NCBI GenBank assembly: GCA_023653785.1
Contig: JAMKCH010044230.1
Coordinates: 40,491 to 104,490, forward strand
Source of the DNA: Ophioderma brevispina
Taxonomy: Eukaryota; Echinodermata; Ophiuroidea; Amphilepidida; Ophiodermatidae
Direction of reading: 5' to 3'
Length of the DNA: 64,000 nt
The position numbers and the translations under genes were made by a program. Below are positions 12,555 through 23,640 of the stretch, in pieces. The notes beneath the pieces are model-generated. The model was not told the origin of the DNA. It made no database searches and saw only the letters and a list, made by a program, of their open reading frames with translations. How positions within the stretch are numbered: the stretch's first letter is position 1; each line of letters opens with the position of its first letter.

Positions 12555-13800
12555 AACTTAAGATATTATTTTGTGGTTGTGTTATATTACACTTCCAAAA
12601 AATCACAGTACGGATATCTGAAGTGTCTTTGGGTCGTTTTAATAAATATCCCAATATGGATGCCTAATGGACGCCCAAAACCTGCAAAAAACAAAAAAAC
12701 AATTATCTAGGACCAGTCTTGAGCTGCACTACAGACCCGTATACACTTTCCCGTTCAGAGAATTTAATGTTGATTTGACGCTTACATTTGCATAGGACTT
12801 TAAAACCCTACAAGGTGGAAAATTCCAAATCCTGGCAAACTCTTGGTACAGCCATTTATTAAAAATGGCTGCCCAACGGCCATTTTTGAAAAACACCATG
12901 TCACATTTCAGGAATTAATCAGCAAAAAAAAGCCAAATGAGGTGTCCTTTTCACTAGATTCTGACATTTCTAGTCCACTGGAAGTGGTTTTAAAATTCAA
13001 ACCTTCACAAACTCTAATTATGCCATAATTTCAAAATGGCTGCCAGTGTAGAGAATATGGAAAAACATAAAATGCCATAATTTTGGTTACCAAATTAACT
13101 TCAACGGTAGTGAGGTGTCGTTTCATTCATTCTGACATTTTCAACCCCACTGGAAGGTTTTGAAATAAATTTAAAGCCAGAGTAACCTTATGATGGCTGT
13201 GAAAGTAATCATGTCAGGCAGGTCTCATAGTCCGGGTCAATAGACGACAACGAATAAAGCGTGAAAACTAATCGTGGCGTAAAGAGTCAACTGAATCGAT
13301 TGCCCTTTGTTTCACCATTGTTCCCAGACTGGAGCCCGGAGGACCATATCTCCTGCCCACACAGCCATATATTTTCGAAATGGCTGCCGGCGGCCATCTT
13401 GAAAAATTAGAACATGTATAATTCTGGCACTAGATCAACTGTAAAGCAAATGATCTCATTTTCACTAAATTCTGGCATTTAGACCATGGAATGATTTTTA
13501 AAATTGTCCAAATCCACTTACGGCTATATATTCTCCAAAATGGCTGCCGGCAGTCATTCTTAAAAAACATAAAAGCATTATTGGGCGGGACCAGATTAAC
13601 TACCAAAGTAAATGTAGTGACCTTTTCACTTGACTGATTCTAGCATTTCAATCTAGGTTATAGTTACAAGTTTGAAATAAAAGGAAATAAAATAGATTAA
13701 TAACAGGAATTAGAATAAATACAATCACTGACAGCCATATGAAGTATATCAGATGTTGTTTTCAAGGATCATCAGAAATTCAGGATAGCCTCTTTACTTA
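11347..13800 (+). repeat. Tandem duplication, 1,214-bp period (two copies)
   Basis: 11347-12554 recurs from 12561 to about 13800. The first 460 or so bases of each copy are almost identical, so the same 60-odd-codon frame appears at 11629 and 12843. Beyond about 11810/13020 the copies differ by very many single-base gains and losses, with few substitutions in conserved words. The sudden change of divergence suggests unpolished reads or a local misassembly rather than evolution. Confidence 0.85.
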
Positions 13801-16139
13801 GCAGCCATATAAACTTTTTCACTCACCGTAAACTCAGATTTTTTTGATATCCACATAAATAAAACAAGGGGGACACATGCACTATGTTATCAATATAATC
13901 ACTCAATAGTGAGTTGAATGCTTTGGGAATTGTATTAGAAATACACAATACAAGTTTTGGGAGTTCTAGTCTTGGTCAGATGAAGAAGTCATCTATGTCT
14001 TAGACAAGAAAAGTCTTAACTTATATTATGACTTTTTCTAACGGAGGATATTCTAAGCCTGCTCACGTGCATTTTTCTGATATATTTTTGCAATATTGCC
14101 GCACCATCTCACAAGCAGAGTTATTAATCCTAAATTGGAGATTTCTTACATGTTTGACACAGGATGATTGTAAAGTTTGTATACATTCGCCATAACCTGA
14201 AATGATTAAAAGGACCTTATCAGCGCCTTTGGGTAAACAGAACGGTTTTATAATAAAGACTCCGGCGATTTTTTTTTTTCAGCATAACGATGGAAAATGG
14301 CGTTTCATACAAGACAACTCATTGACAGAGGTTGATTCCCCACGGTATATTCTGGTTTGGCCGGTGTGCAGGAGATATGGTCCGCGGGCTACAGTCTTCA
14401 GGGAAGTAGAGGGAACAATAGGGCAATCGAATCAGTTGACTCTTTACGCAACACATTAGTTTCACGCTTTATTACGTGTCGTCCAAGGAGCCCGGACTAT
14501 GATTACCGCGGACTATGATTACGTTCACCACGTCGTGCCTTTGTGGTTTTAATGATTACTAGTAAAGTCTATGATATTCATGTAATAGACGCATTTGGTG
14601 AATAAAGTTACGCCAGTGCCGCTTTTAATTTAACGATATTAGAGTAGAACAAATTTTGTTTTTTTTTAAGTGCTGATGAATTGTCTTTAAACAAAAAATA
14701 GATTCAATCCCCAAATCAATCAAGCAGAATAGAAAACGTAAATTATCGGGGGAGATTACCGTTTAACCATTTGATCTAAGCATAATGCTGACGGAAAATA
14801 TGTCACATAAGGAGGGTTTTAAATGTTGTTAGATGGGATAACAACACTTTAAAGCGTAGGCTTCTACCAATTTCATGAAAACTTCTCCACTTTTAAGTTA
14901 AAAGGAACTTATAAGTTACATTTGTGACATGTTTAAAAATCGGGGAAAAAAGTTAAAAAAGGGAGGAAGGAAAATCATATGGGGTTAGAAGAGAGTAATG
15001 GAAAGTAGCGGTTTGCCGGGGGGGGGGTTCCCTTTAATTTTGTTCTTGACCCAGTTTATTTAAAACCAGCCCAAAAGCAAAAAATGAGATTTGTGCGCCA
15101 AACAAATCAGCGATTTTTGGGCTAACAATCACCAAATGTTGGCAAAAAACCAGTGATTTTGGACCAAAAAAATCACTGGTTTAAAATCTCCAAAACCTGT
15201 TGATGTTTGCACCCACACAATTCACTTAACTCAAATTCACTTTGCACCGTTTGCCCCCCCCCAACCTCAGGAGGTAATGACTTCAGACCCTTAAATGGAT
15301 TAGTTTGAAACCATTCGCTGAACCATGCAGCCGTAACTTGATGTATACAAAACAGGACCACTATCATAGAGATTAAGGACATTGTGGACAATGAAAAATG
15401 CCCACTGATGAATATGAAATGAATTGCAATCAATGGTGTGGCAGCGGGTAGTGACTTTTTTCCCTAAAATGTGATGTTCCAAACCAATCCGAGGGGGTCA
15501 AAGGTTTTGGTTGATCTAGCTCCATTCCCAAAAACGAACAAATATTTATCCACCTTTTTATTCATTCGCACTAAGGTCGAACATTCTGCAAAATCTCCCA
15601 AGTCTAAAGTGGGTCACCACATAATGGCTGCATGTTCATGTCCGATTTGCTAAGTCTAAGGGCATCATCCCCAGTGTGAGTACATGCCCATGAGCATGGC
15701 AAAGACTGAAGTTCTCAATAACTCAACATCAATTTGATCAGAAATTATGGGATTTGGGCTCGTTTAATGGGAAATAAACTTCAATGGCCAAAAAAAAAAA
15801 ACAAAAAATAAAACAAACAAAAAAACAAAAAAACAAAAACAAAAAAAACAAAACAAAAAACACACACATTAAACAAATAATGCACCTACACGCAATATCA
15901 GGAATAAAATAACACCCGTCTATTATATTTTGCTTTTCTTTCTGTCCTTTTTCATATATTTATATTATTTTATATCATTTGATTTAATTTATATCGTTTT
16001 CTTTGTTTTGTGATGACAATAAAGGTTTTTAAATTAAAAATGTAACTATTTTAATAACTATACATATTTCGAATCCACATGAAACATTTAAAAATTTGAT
16101 TAAAAAAAATTGTGTGTACCTTTGGAGCCGACACTGGTG
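13801..16139. other. Interior between inverted-repeat arms; small inverted copy inside
   Basis: No gene. 14340-14530 is the reverse complement of about 13190-13370 (shared blocks CATAGTCCGGG, AATAAAGCGTGAAA, AGAGTCAACTGA, CGATTGCCCT, GGACCATATCTCCTGC). A part of the repeat is therefore inverted again inside the loop. 15020-15290 is G/C-run-rich sequence resembling the hAT-like G-rich elements. 15790-15870 is an (AAAAC)n-like tract. The frames here show no domains. Confidence 0.5.
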
Positions 16140-17640
16140 AAGGAATTAGGACAATTATGTTGGTCAAAAAGCGGCCGACGGCCATTTTGAAACTATAATG
16201 GTCATATTAGAGTTGCTTAAATTTTGAATTTCAAAACCATGCCATTGGTGATGAAATGTCCAAAATTGATGGGATACTGGAACCTCATTTACCTTTGTAT
16301 AACTGATTCTGGTGACAGCAAGATATACCATTTTTGTTTCTAAAAGGCTGATATCGGCTATTGAAAAATTAACGGTCTGATTACTTAGAGATTTGTAAAT
16401 ATTAAGAAATTTTGAAAGACCATTCATGAGTTGGAAATGTGGGAATTAGTGAAACTGATGCCTCATTTACCTTATTAGCAGAAATAATTCCTGAATGTGA
16501 CATTTTATGTTTTTCAGATGGCCGCCGGCAGCCATTAGAAAACCATTCCGGCGGGTGGTTTGAAAAAATGTTGAATGAAAGTCAGACTTACCTTTGCAGT
16601 TAATTTGGACCCAAAATTTATGGCGTTTTGTGTTTTTCATAATCGCTGCTGGCAGCCATTTTGAAAATATATGGCCATAATTAGAGTTATTGAAGGTTTC
16701 AAATTTAAAACCACTTCCAGTGGATTCAAAATGTCAGAATAGCTGAAAAAGACACATCAATTTGCTTTTTTAGCTGATATAATTCCTGGAATTGAATTTT
16801 AGGTTTTCAAAATGGACAACGGTGGCCACAGTTTGAAAAAAATGGCTGTACAAGAGTTTGCCAGGGTTGGAATTTTCCACCTTGCAGGGTTTCGAAGTCC
16901 CATGCATATGTAACTCAAATTAACATTCAAATCTCTGATGGATCAATTGTATAACGGTCTGTTGGGCAGCCTCATGGACTACTAATTGGGATCGGATTTT
17001 CGCCGCTTAGCAAATTCATTTGCAGCCATATTGGATACCCATCTTGGATGGCAATCTTTACATGCATTGATTCCTCTGATTACCTATTATGTGTACATTG
17101 ATCTGATTGACTTACAGGGATCATACACAAACCTTGCAGTAGTAGGTTAGACAAAACAGCTATCATTTATAGCTATATTAATGTATCGGAAGCCATCTTG
17201 GATCCTATAAATGAAGAATTTAAATCCATTTAAAAAAAAATATTTCTATGGTTTTAATTAATTTCTTGAACTGGTCCAAAAAACACCAGGAGAGATACCA
17301 AATTAACCCCAACCTAGCAGTCAAAAGTATATCACCATCAGACACTTTATTGTATTAGCCGGCGCATAATTGAATTCATTGGTACGTGGTTAGCAGAATC
17401 ATATATGTTACTTGGTCATAAAAGAACGTTTTAACGAGAACGGCTGAAAATTACACTTTTCAGTGAACAAGAGATTAATATTTGTGTTTTGGGGCGGCCC
17501 ATTTTATTTTTTTTTTGCGTTTCTACAAAATGCTCAAGGTTGCTCGTCTGGCTCCATCTGATTCAGAATCAGCACAAAAAACTGGTTCTAGACCGTTAGA
17601 AAAACATTATATATCTAATAAAACAAGGTTGATATTAGTT
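16140..17640 (-). repeat. Right arm of the large inverted repeat
   Basis: Diverged reverse-complement copy of the left arm (see 10690-12554). Blocks pair in the expected reversed order, from 17640 inward to about 16140. The arm is older-looking than the tandem copies. No coding sequence recognised. Confidence 0.68.
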
Positions 17641-19235
17641 ATTATCAATGAATCTGTAGTCTTGGACCTATCATAAGTGTCATTAATACAATTGAGCCAT
17701 GAAACAGCCTTCGGGGACCAATATATCTCTTGAATGAAAGTATCCTTTAAATGATTGTATTTTCACAACATAAATGAATGATGTAACCTTAAAATTCATT
17801 TTGTATTTCGGCCATTCTGTTGAAATAAACTTTCAAGGTTCTTAAAGAACCTGTTCGATTATTCCTTTAGGCTATTATTTGATCATACTCATTGGCGCAA
17901 CACACAGATCCAATTTGGGGCGTATGCAAATAAACTGATACAAATTACAAATTAGTTTCCCATTAAAATCTTAGGGATTTTCTGAACTTCATGTGACTGG
18001 AACACATTAATACGTATTGTTATTACCATTATTTCGGGTCATGAGACAGCATGCATAACTCTTGCTTAAAATGTCTGCCTCCTAAAATGGATGGTATCCC
18101 ACAGCGTGAGGTAAACATTCCTTTAAATTCACCAACCTGTTTTAACTCTTTCTTCTCCTCCTAGAAATATTTTTTCAAATTACTTTTCAAGTTCATGAAG
18201 AGCCTTGATCCACTTCTCCGGAACTATATTGCATTTTCATCTGACTTAAATACAACTTTCTTTCTCTGAATAATCTGATCTGGATCTTCATAACAATCAC
18301 ATTGCCCAATCTCATTGTCAAGCAACATCGTTTGATTATCTCAAAATTCAAAGTAATTTTGAACCGGGTTCATAAATGTGTCAAAATCCTGCCATCACGC
18401 AAAAGCAGTAATTATGGAGTTCACTTTGGTTTAATTGGCGATATGCAAGAATCTGCCCTTCACCTTGAAATATTAGATGTCTATCTTTCACTCTGCGCTC
18501 CATTGGCACCCCCTCTTGTTCTGCGACAACATGATCAGATGGGGTTTTGAGTCATACTCTCGGTATCTGAAATGGGTCAAGTTATAATTGGTAGGTAAAC
18601 ATAGTCTATAGTAGATTCCATCCAAAGCTATCTCCAAACGACGGTGACAGCTCGGTGCCACGGCAAGACAGGATGGTTTCCAAGTTGAAACGGAAATGAA
18701 TGGAGCATAGTAAAGGTCTATGGGCTCACACAAACAAGGAAGGAGATTAATTTCTCTTACGTTTCATTCATATTGCGAAATCACGGGTGGTTATTTAGCG
18801 TGCTATCAATGGACTAATACCACATACTCGCATCGGTATCCGCTTATCTCAAATAAACCATGATAACTTTGCGGAAGAACTATTAGATAGCTCTATGTGA
18901 TACACATGAACATGGTCACATTGATGGAAACATCTTTAAGATTACAAATAAACTTACTGTCAACAAGCAGCAACCGTATCAGTGCCCACAATTACTTGCA
19001 CTCAAAAAGAGAATTTAATGCCAACAAAATTATTCACCTGCTATATGTCTTCCAACGCATGAGGCAATATGCAAAAATGTTCCACTGAACCAATACGGGT
19101 ATAGGGGTTTTCAAATGAGTTTCAAATATTTGTTCGATTCTGACACAAATTAAGTCCATGATATAAGTCTTTCTTCTTGTTCTTGAAATAAAGTCCATAA
19201 TCTGGGATGGGATGAGAAATAAAAGTTCTTATCAT
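17641..19235. other. Unassigned DNA
   Basis: No supported gene. The frames at 18302-18550 and 18733-18488 lie on opposite strands and overlap, and neither has a recognisable domain. Confidence 0.35.
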
Positions 19236-19239
19236 CTGC

Positions 19240-19785
19240 TCAATCTCCTCTTCCTTCGACATGACTACCTCCTCGCTTCTTCTTCTTCTTGGCGTAAGAG
19301 GAAGCAGCTAAATATGTTGAGCGGGGGTTTGGAGCCATCTCAATGTTGATTGGTTGGGGTTTGAGAAATCTGTGTCCACAGGTGGACGAAAGGTAGGGCA
19401 TCATTGAGAATGTGACAGCAGTCTGTGTGGAGAAAACATTGGCAGGCTGGCGATGGGCCGCGCCCCCATCGGTGCATATGCTATTGAAGCGACCGACTCG
19501 TGTGCGGAATTCCGGTTTAAGGGGACCCATTCCTTGCGTGGAGATTGCTGCCAGGTGATAGTTCTGTCTTAGGTGTAATAGAGAGTTGATCTGGTCTTGG
19601 AGTATCTAGCCAGGCAGTATTCCCATGTCTGTAAGATGTTGAATGGGGAACTGGAGAGTTTGCAGCGTTCGGCAGAAAGGTTGGCGAGAGCGCAGTCTCT
19701 GTCTGCCGAGTTGGTGTGATTCTTTGATAGTGTTATGCAGCAGGTCCTTATTGTCCAGCAGGGCCTACTCACTAGTTGTGCGGTG
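19240..19785 (-). pseudogene. GC-richer coding-like tract, unrecognised
   Basis: On the minus strand, two overlapping frames stay open for most of this stretch (19796-19569 and 19530-19240). A third reading gives ALLDNKDLLHNTIKES and later HLTDMGILPG before a stop. Composition is closer to that of the adjacent transposase fragment than to the AT-rich surroundings, so it may be the tail of the same element. I do not recognise any domain, and it could also be an unrelated degraded gene. Confidence 0.3.
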
Positions 19786-19789
19786 GGCT

Positions 19790-20275
19790 TCTCCAAAGTA
19801 CGCTAGGTACAATGCCTGAAAGCCCCTGGCAGGAATTAGATGGGCGTAGGACGGAGGCAGCCAGGTGGGGCCAGCCAGCCACCTCCTCGATGAATGCAGC
19901 GTGCGGCTCGTGAACGCATTGCCTCGGCAGCCCTCCCTGGCAATCTGCTGCGGCTGAGTGTGATCCTTCTTTGCAGCTCTGGGATACACGCGGGTGGCGT
20001 TGTAGACTTTGCTCTTCAAATATCCCCATAAATAAAAGTCTAACGGCGTCAGGTAGGAGACCTCTGGGGAAACTCAACGTCATGACCGATCCCAACCACT
20101 CGATGTGGAAAAAGTTCCTGGAGCCTGTCGTGTACAGCTCTGGACACAATGACTGGTTGCACCATCTTGGGGCCACCACATCTCCTAATGGAGCCATGAT
20201 AGTTCAGCTGATTACGCCAGTTACGTAGAAGATGAGGCACCGCTAAGTCATTAACCCTTTCAATGAATGCCATGG
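19790..20275 (-). pseudogene. Mariner/IS630-like transposase fragment (C-terminal half)
   Basis: Minus-strand frames 20273-20049 and 20197-19772, plus a third frame, together follow the C-terminal half of a mariner-like DDE transposase. In order: IERVNDLAVPHLLRNW, then WWPQDGATSH (the QDGA block with the second catalytic Asp, about 20165), VHDRLQELFPHRVV (about 20130), EFPQRSP, and LTPLDFYLWGYLKSKVY (about 20050-20000), the family's SPDLTPLDF-LWGYLK signature with its third acidic residue. At least two frameshifts occur, so it is a pseudogene. Its upstream edge is joined to an inverted second fragment at about 20270. Confidence 0.8.
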
Positions 20276-20503
20276 TGAACTCTCGGAATGTGCGACGTTA
20301 CACCCCAGAGGCAACCCTCCTGCTGACTGGACTTATTACAGACCAGGAAGCAGAGAGAAACTACTGTTGGATTGGCATTGAGTGGGCAACGGGCACAAAT
20401 TTCGGCCCGCTTTTTCCTCAGAGAAACATGAACGGACAAAAGTACCTTGAAAGGGTTAAGACTTAGCGGTGCCTCATCTTCTACGTAACTGGCAGTATCA
20501 GCT
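20209..20503. repeat. 58-bp inverted repeat made by head-to-head transposase copies
   Basis: 20209-20267 and the reverse complement of 20447-20503 agree almost base for base. The two arms encode the same protein segment (LERV.DLAVPHLLRNW), once on each strand, so the palindrome is a duplicated coding block and not a terminal repeat. The 179-bp loop belongs to the plus-strand copy. Confidence 0.85.
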
Positions 20504-20515
20504 GAAAAAGTACAT
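20285..20515 (+). pseudogene. Second mariner-like transposase fragment, opposite strand
   Basis: The plus-strand frame contains FGPLFPQRNMNGQKYLERV, matching the family's GPxFF...VNGxxYLxxL segment between the first and second catalytic Asp. After a one-base loss it continues as DLAVPHLLRNW, which is the point at which the minus-strand fragment begins. Together the two fragments look like one transposase gene broken by an inverted duplication. Confidence 0.68.
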
Positions 20516-21060
20516 TTAGGTTTGTATGGTCACAAGCGTAGGTTATTCCACGGTAAATTTAATAATCATAAAACCAAAAAAACAAAAAGGAAATGGAAGA
20601 AAAGTGATGGGGTGTGCCCGTAGGCCTATAGGCATCATGGACCCTAGGTAGTTAAAGATATTTACCGTCGTGATTGTTCTACTATCCATTGTCCAGTGCA
20701 GAGGAAGGATAATTTCCATTGTGGGTTCATTTGAAGAACTTATGGCGCTGGTATGATGAAACCCAAAGATAAAAGCGTTTTTTATGAGCAGAAAATACTA
20801 TGATGTCAACGGATAAGGGTTTGACAGGTTTCTTGGTTAAGTTTGGTTAAGTGACAAATCAGATCTGTTATTGCTTTGCTCATAACAAAGTGGTTGATTA
20901 TAACAGAAAATGGTACTGGAGTATCACCTGCAGCACGCCTGCACTTGTGTTAGATAATTTATTTAAGGTTCTTGTAAGATCAAGACATTCTGCAAATATT
21001 CCTACTCAAAGTTTTAAGTTACATAAAACTTTCCAAAATTTCATTAACCCTCCTTTGGTC
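20516..21060. other. Unassigned DNA
   Basis: No gene or repeat recognised beyond a TAGGCCTATAGG word near 20622. Confidence 0.35.
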
Positions 21061-21235
21061 CAGTGGCGTAACCAGACTTTGCAAATGGGGGGGGGGGGGG
21101 GCTGAAGGGGTGCCAAGGCTTTTTTTGAGGGGCAATTTGGGTCCTTCTCTATAGACACTGTACAAAGTCAGTTAATGTGGGGGGGCTGAAGGGGGGCAAG
21201 GGTTCTGTTTGGGGGGCTTTCAAAGCCTCTTCCTG
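21061..21235. mobile_element. G-rich hAT-like element fragment
   Basis: Starts CCAGTGGCGTAACCAGAC and continues into a G14 run and GGGGCTGAAGGGG, a block repeated at about 21180-21200. Only one CAGTGGCG-type terminus was found, so it is probably truncated. Confidence 0.45.
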
Positions 21236-22730
21236 AACTTTGTTCAGATGAGACAAAGATGTATTATACATTCTACAAAAAGTAAATAACCTGCATTCAT
21301 TTTGAAAAGAACTTGATTTTTAAGAATATCCTAATTTTTGTTTAGCCTGATAAAATCTATCAGGCGAGAACCAAAATGATTTGAAACACTTTTAAGACTC
21401 TCTAACATCAAATTACAAATTCAATATGGCCATTGCAATTTCAAATCAAGGTCAAGATAAAATATACACCTGTGGAGTCGAGAGTAGATTTATGTGATCA
21501 GCGTTGCACATCATGTTAAAACCAATAACAAATCTCTTACCTGCATACACAAGATATGTCCGTATAAGTCGACATACCAGGCACTCATTGTGAGATACTT
21601 GTGTGGGAGTTTATGATTACTTTGTACTTCTAGACGCATAACCCCCGCAGCACCGCGCAAGTGGCTGTAAAGCCTGCTAGAACTAACACGGGGATCCGTA
21701 TGATCATTCAGTCCACGGTAAGGGTATTTAGCCGCTGACTATGTTTCAGTTGGAGACTTAGGGACCACACATCTTTTTTCACATCATGCGGGGACAATTG
21801 GATATTAATTATTAAAGAAACAATATACAGATGTTGAATCTTAAAAAGGAATTTTATTATGGAATAACAGCCAATTTTTGGAAAAAATAAAGATTTGATG
21901 ACGTCACGGCATTGATTGGTTTATTATTTTGCTTCGGGGGACCCATTCAGGTAAAAATGACGTACGTATCCTCATGAAACAACGATTATCGTCATCGTAC
22001 GTCGGTTTTGAATCAGTAGGGAAAAGGTAAATTTTGTACTGTTTAGACATAATACACGGTATCTTTTGGAAAAAAATAATAGCACTTTGGGCAGAAGGTC
22101 ATTTACAGACCTTGATTTAACATAGTCGGATTTATATATATCGGTCGCCCCCGAAGAGCAAAACTGATCTCGATCCTGACACGGGGACTGTTACCTGACA
22201 CGTGACACCAAAACTATCATCTCGTTACCGTTTATATACAATACGGCAAAGCAGCAAGATTCGTATTTGTTGTCCACAGCGTGATCGATCAAGATATGAG
22301 AATATACATGTGGTTCTGTACAGGTGGGGTAGGACAAGATATGCTCGATTTGGACATGGGATTCCAAACGGTAATTTGTGAAACTGTACATTGCATTTAC
22401 TATGGCGTTCTGGTCCCAGTGACAGGAAAAAATCATCTAGTAAACCTTTGTTCCAACGATCTAGTAAATCATGAGAAAATTAAGAAAAAAATATGAATTC
22501 ACACAATATGCTTCGGTTAAATTACATTCATAACTCAAAACTCCAGAAAAAACTTCCCTGCAAAAGTAATCTCTATCAAACATAATACCCTTGAACATAC
22601 GCGCCATGGCTACAATAGCTATGGGCTCTGTAGCCATGCGCACCGATACATCTAATATCAAAACAGGCCCTATTTAATTATTATACACCCCAAAAAAACA
22701 TTGCACTCATGGGTTTGTGGAGTATAAATA
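21236..22730. other. Unassigned AT-rich DNA upstream of the LTR element
   Basis: No supported gene. A small perfect stem, CCTGATA-AAATC-TATCAGG, lies at about 21346-21364. The other frames carry no domain. Confidence 0.35.
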
Positions 22731-22750
22731 CAGGTTTATTCAATTGAAAC

Positions 22751-23141
22751 GGGCTTGAAGTTAGCCTGTATTTTCTTAGTGTATTATTTTGTCACATTAT
22801 TAATGTCCCCGTTAATGGTTATCCATCGCCCTCTGCTTACAATTTAATTTCCATTAAGTCAGTACTATTATGCAAGTCATGTCATGTACTTGCCCAATCA
22901 GCGCGTCGGCGCCCAGCGTGATCTATCACCCACGCGGTAGTAGGAACTAGCAAGGAAAATTGTCGTTTGCTGTTTGACACTACCATGGTACTTGACTTCT
23001 GATGTAAACTGAGACAAGGGAAGGCTGTTGTAATCACCTACTTGATAAACTGATTTACCGAGTCAACTTGCGCATTCAGAAGGAGCGGAAGGTTCGGTCC
23101 TTCAACTTACCCGCGAGTCTCTGGTGCTCGTCCCCGCTACA
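22751..23141 (+). repeat. 5' LTR of the Ty3/gypsy element
   Basis: Aligns end to end with 31765-32180. Shared blocks include GTGTATTATTTTGTCACA, GGTTATCCATCGCCCT, GCGCGTCGGCGCCCAGCGTG, CACGCGGTAGTAGGA and CTTACCCGCGAGTCTC. It ends CCCGCTACA. The copies differ mainly by single-base indels. The exact left boundary is less certain (TTGAAG here, TGTGAAG in the 3' copy). Confidence 0.92.
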
Positions 23142-23163
23142 ATTGGTTTCAGAAGTGGGATCC
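23142..23163 (+). promoter_or_regulatory. Primer-binding-site-like sequence
   Basis: TTGGTTTCAGAAGTGGGA begins within two bases of the 5' LTR end. It starts with the TGG expected from the CCA end of a tRNA primer. I do not assign the tRNA. Confidence 0.6.
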
Positions 23164-23189
23164 TACTTGACGACGTGCGAGGCTGTGGG

Positions 23190-23640
23190 ACAGAAGGAGG
23201 ACGAAAGCGACAAAGGATTGTATGGGCGACGGAGGCGACGACGAGTTGTATGTGCGACGGAGGCGACGTTGGAGTTGTATGGGCGACGAAGTAGTGTGCT
23301 GCGGTACTGCTACGGGATTCAACGGCTAGTTGGGTGGACGCAAGCGACGCAGGAGTTGTATGTGCGATGGAGGCGACGTTGGGTGGTGTGTGCGACGATA
23401 GTGGTGCTGCGGTACTGCTACGGGGATTCAACGGTACTTGGGTGGACGAAAGCGACGAAGGAGTTGTAGGTGCGACTGAGGCTACGTTGGAGTGGTGGGT
23501 GCGACGAAGTAGGTGGTTGCTGCGGTACTGCTACGGAGAATTCCGGCTGGCTACGTTGGGTTGACATAAGTGACTGGGGAGTTGTGTGTGCGGCGGGGGC
23601 GACGGTAGTGGTGCGGCGGTACTGCTACGGGGGATCATGG
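23190..23640 (+). repeat. Tandem repeats of about 95-115 bp in the 5' leader of the LTR element
   Basis: GCGGTACTGCTACGG recurs at about 23300, 23407, 23520 and 23615, each followed by related GTTGGGTGGACG / GGAGTTGTATGTGCGACGGAGGCGACG blocks. The frames 23068-23469 and 23334-23564 over it are repeat-encoded and I do not call them genes. Confidence 0.8.

Noticed and set aside
11629..13028. Same peptide in two places (frames at 11629 and 12843), suggesting a conserved protein
   Set aside because: Both are within the 1,214-bp tandem duplication, so identity comes from DNA copying and not from selection.
14202..14459. 85-codon plus-strand frame
   Set aside because: Overlaps the small inverted copy of the 13.2-kb repeat; no domain.
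21346..21364. Stem-loop CCTGATA/TATCAGG as a terminator
   Set aside because: No adjacent gene, no T-run, and a eukaryotic context.
23068..23564. 133- and 76-codon Arg/Gly/Val-rich frames
   Set aside because: Lie in the 5' LTR end and the tandem repeats of the LTR element; repeat-encoded and overlapping in different frames.
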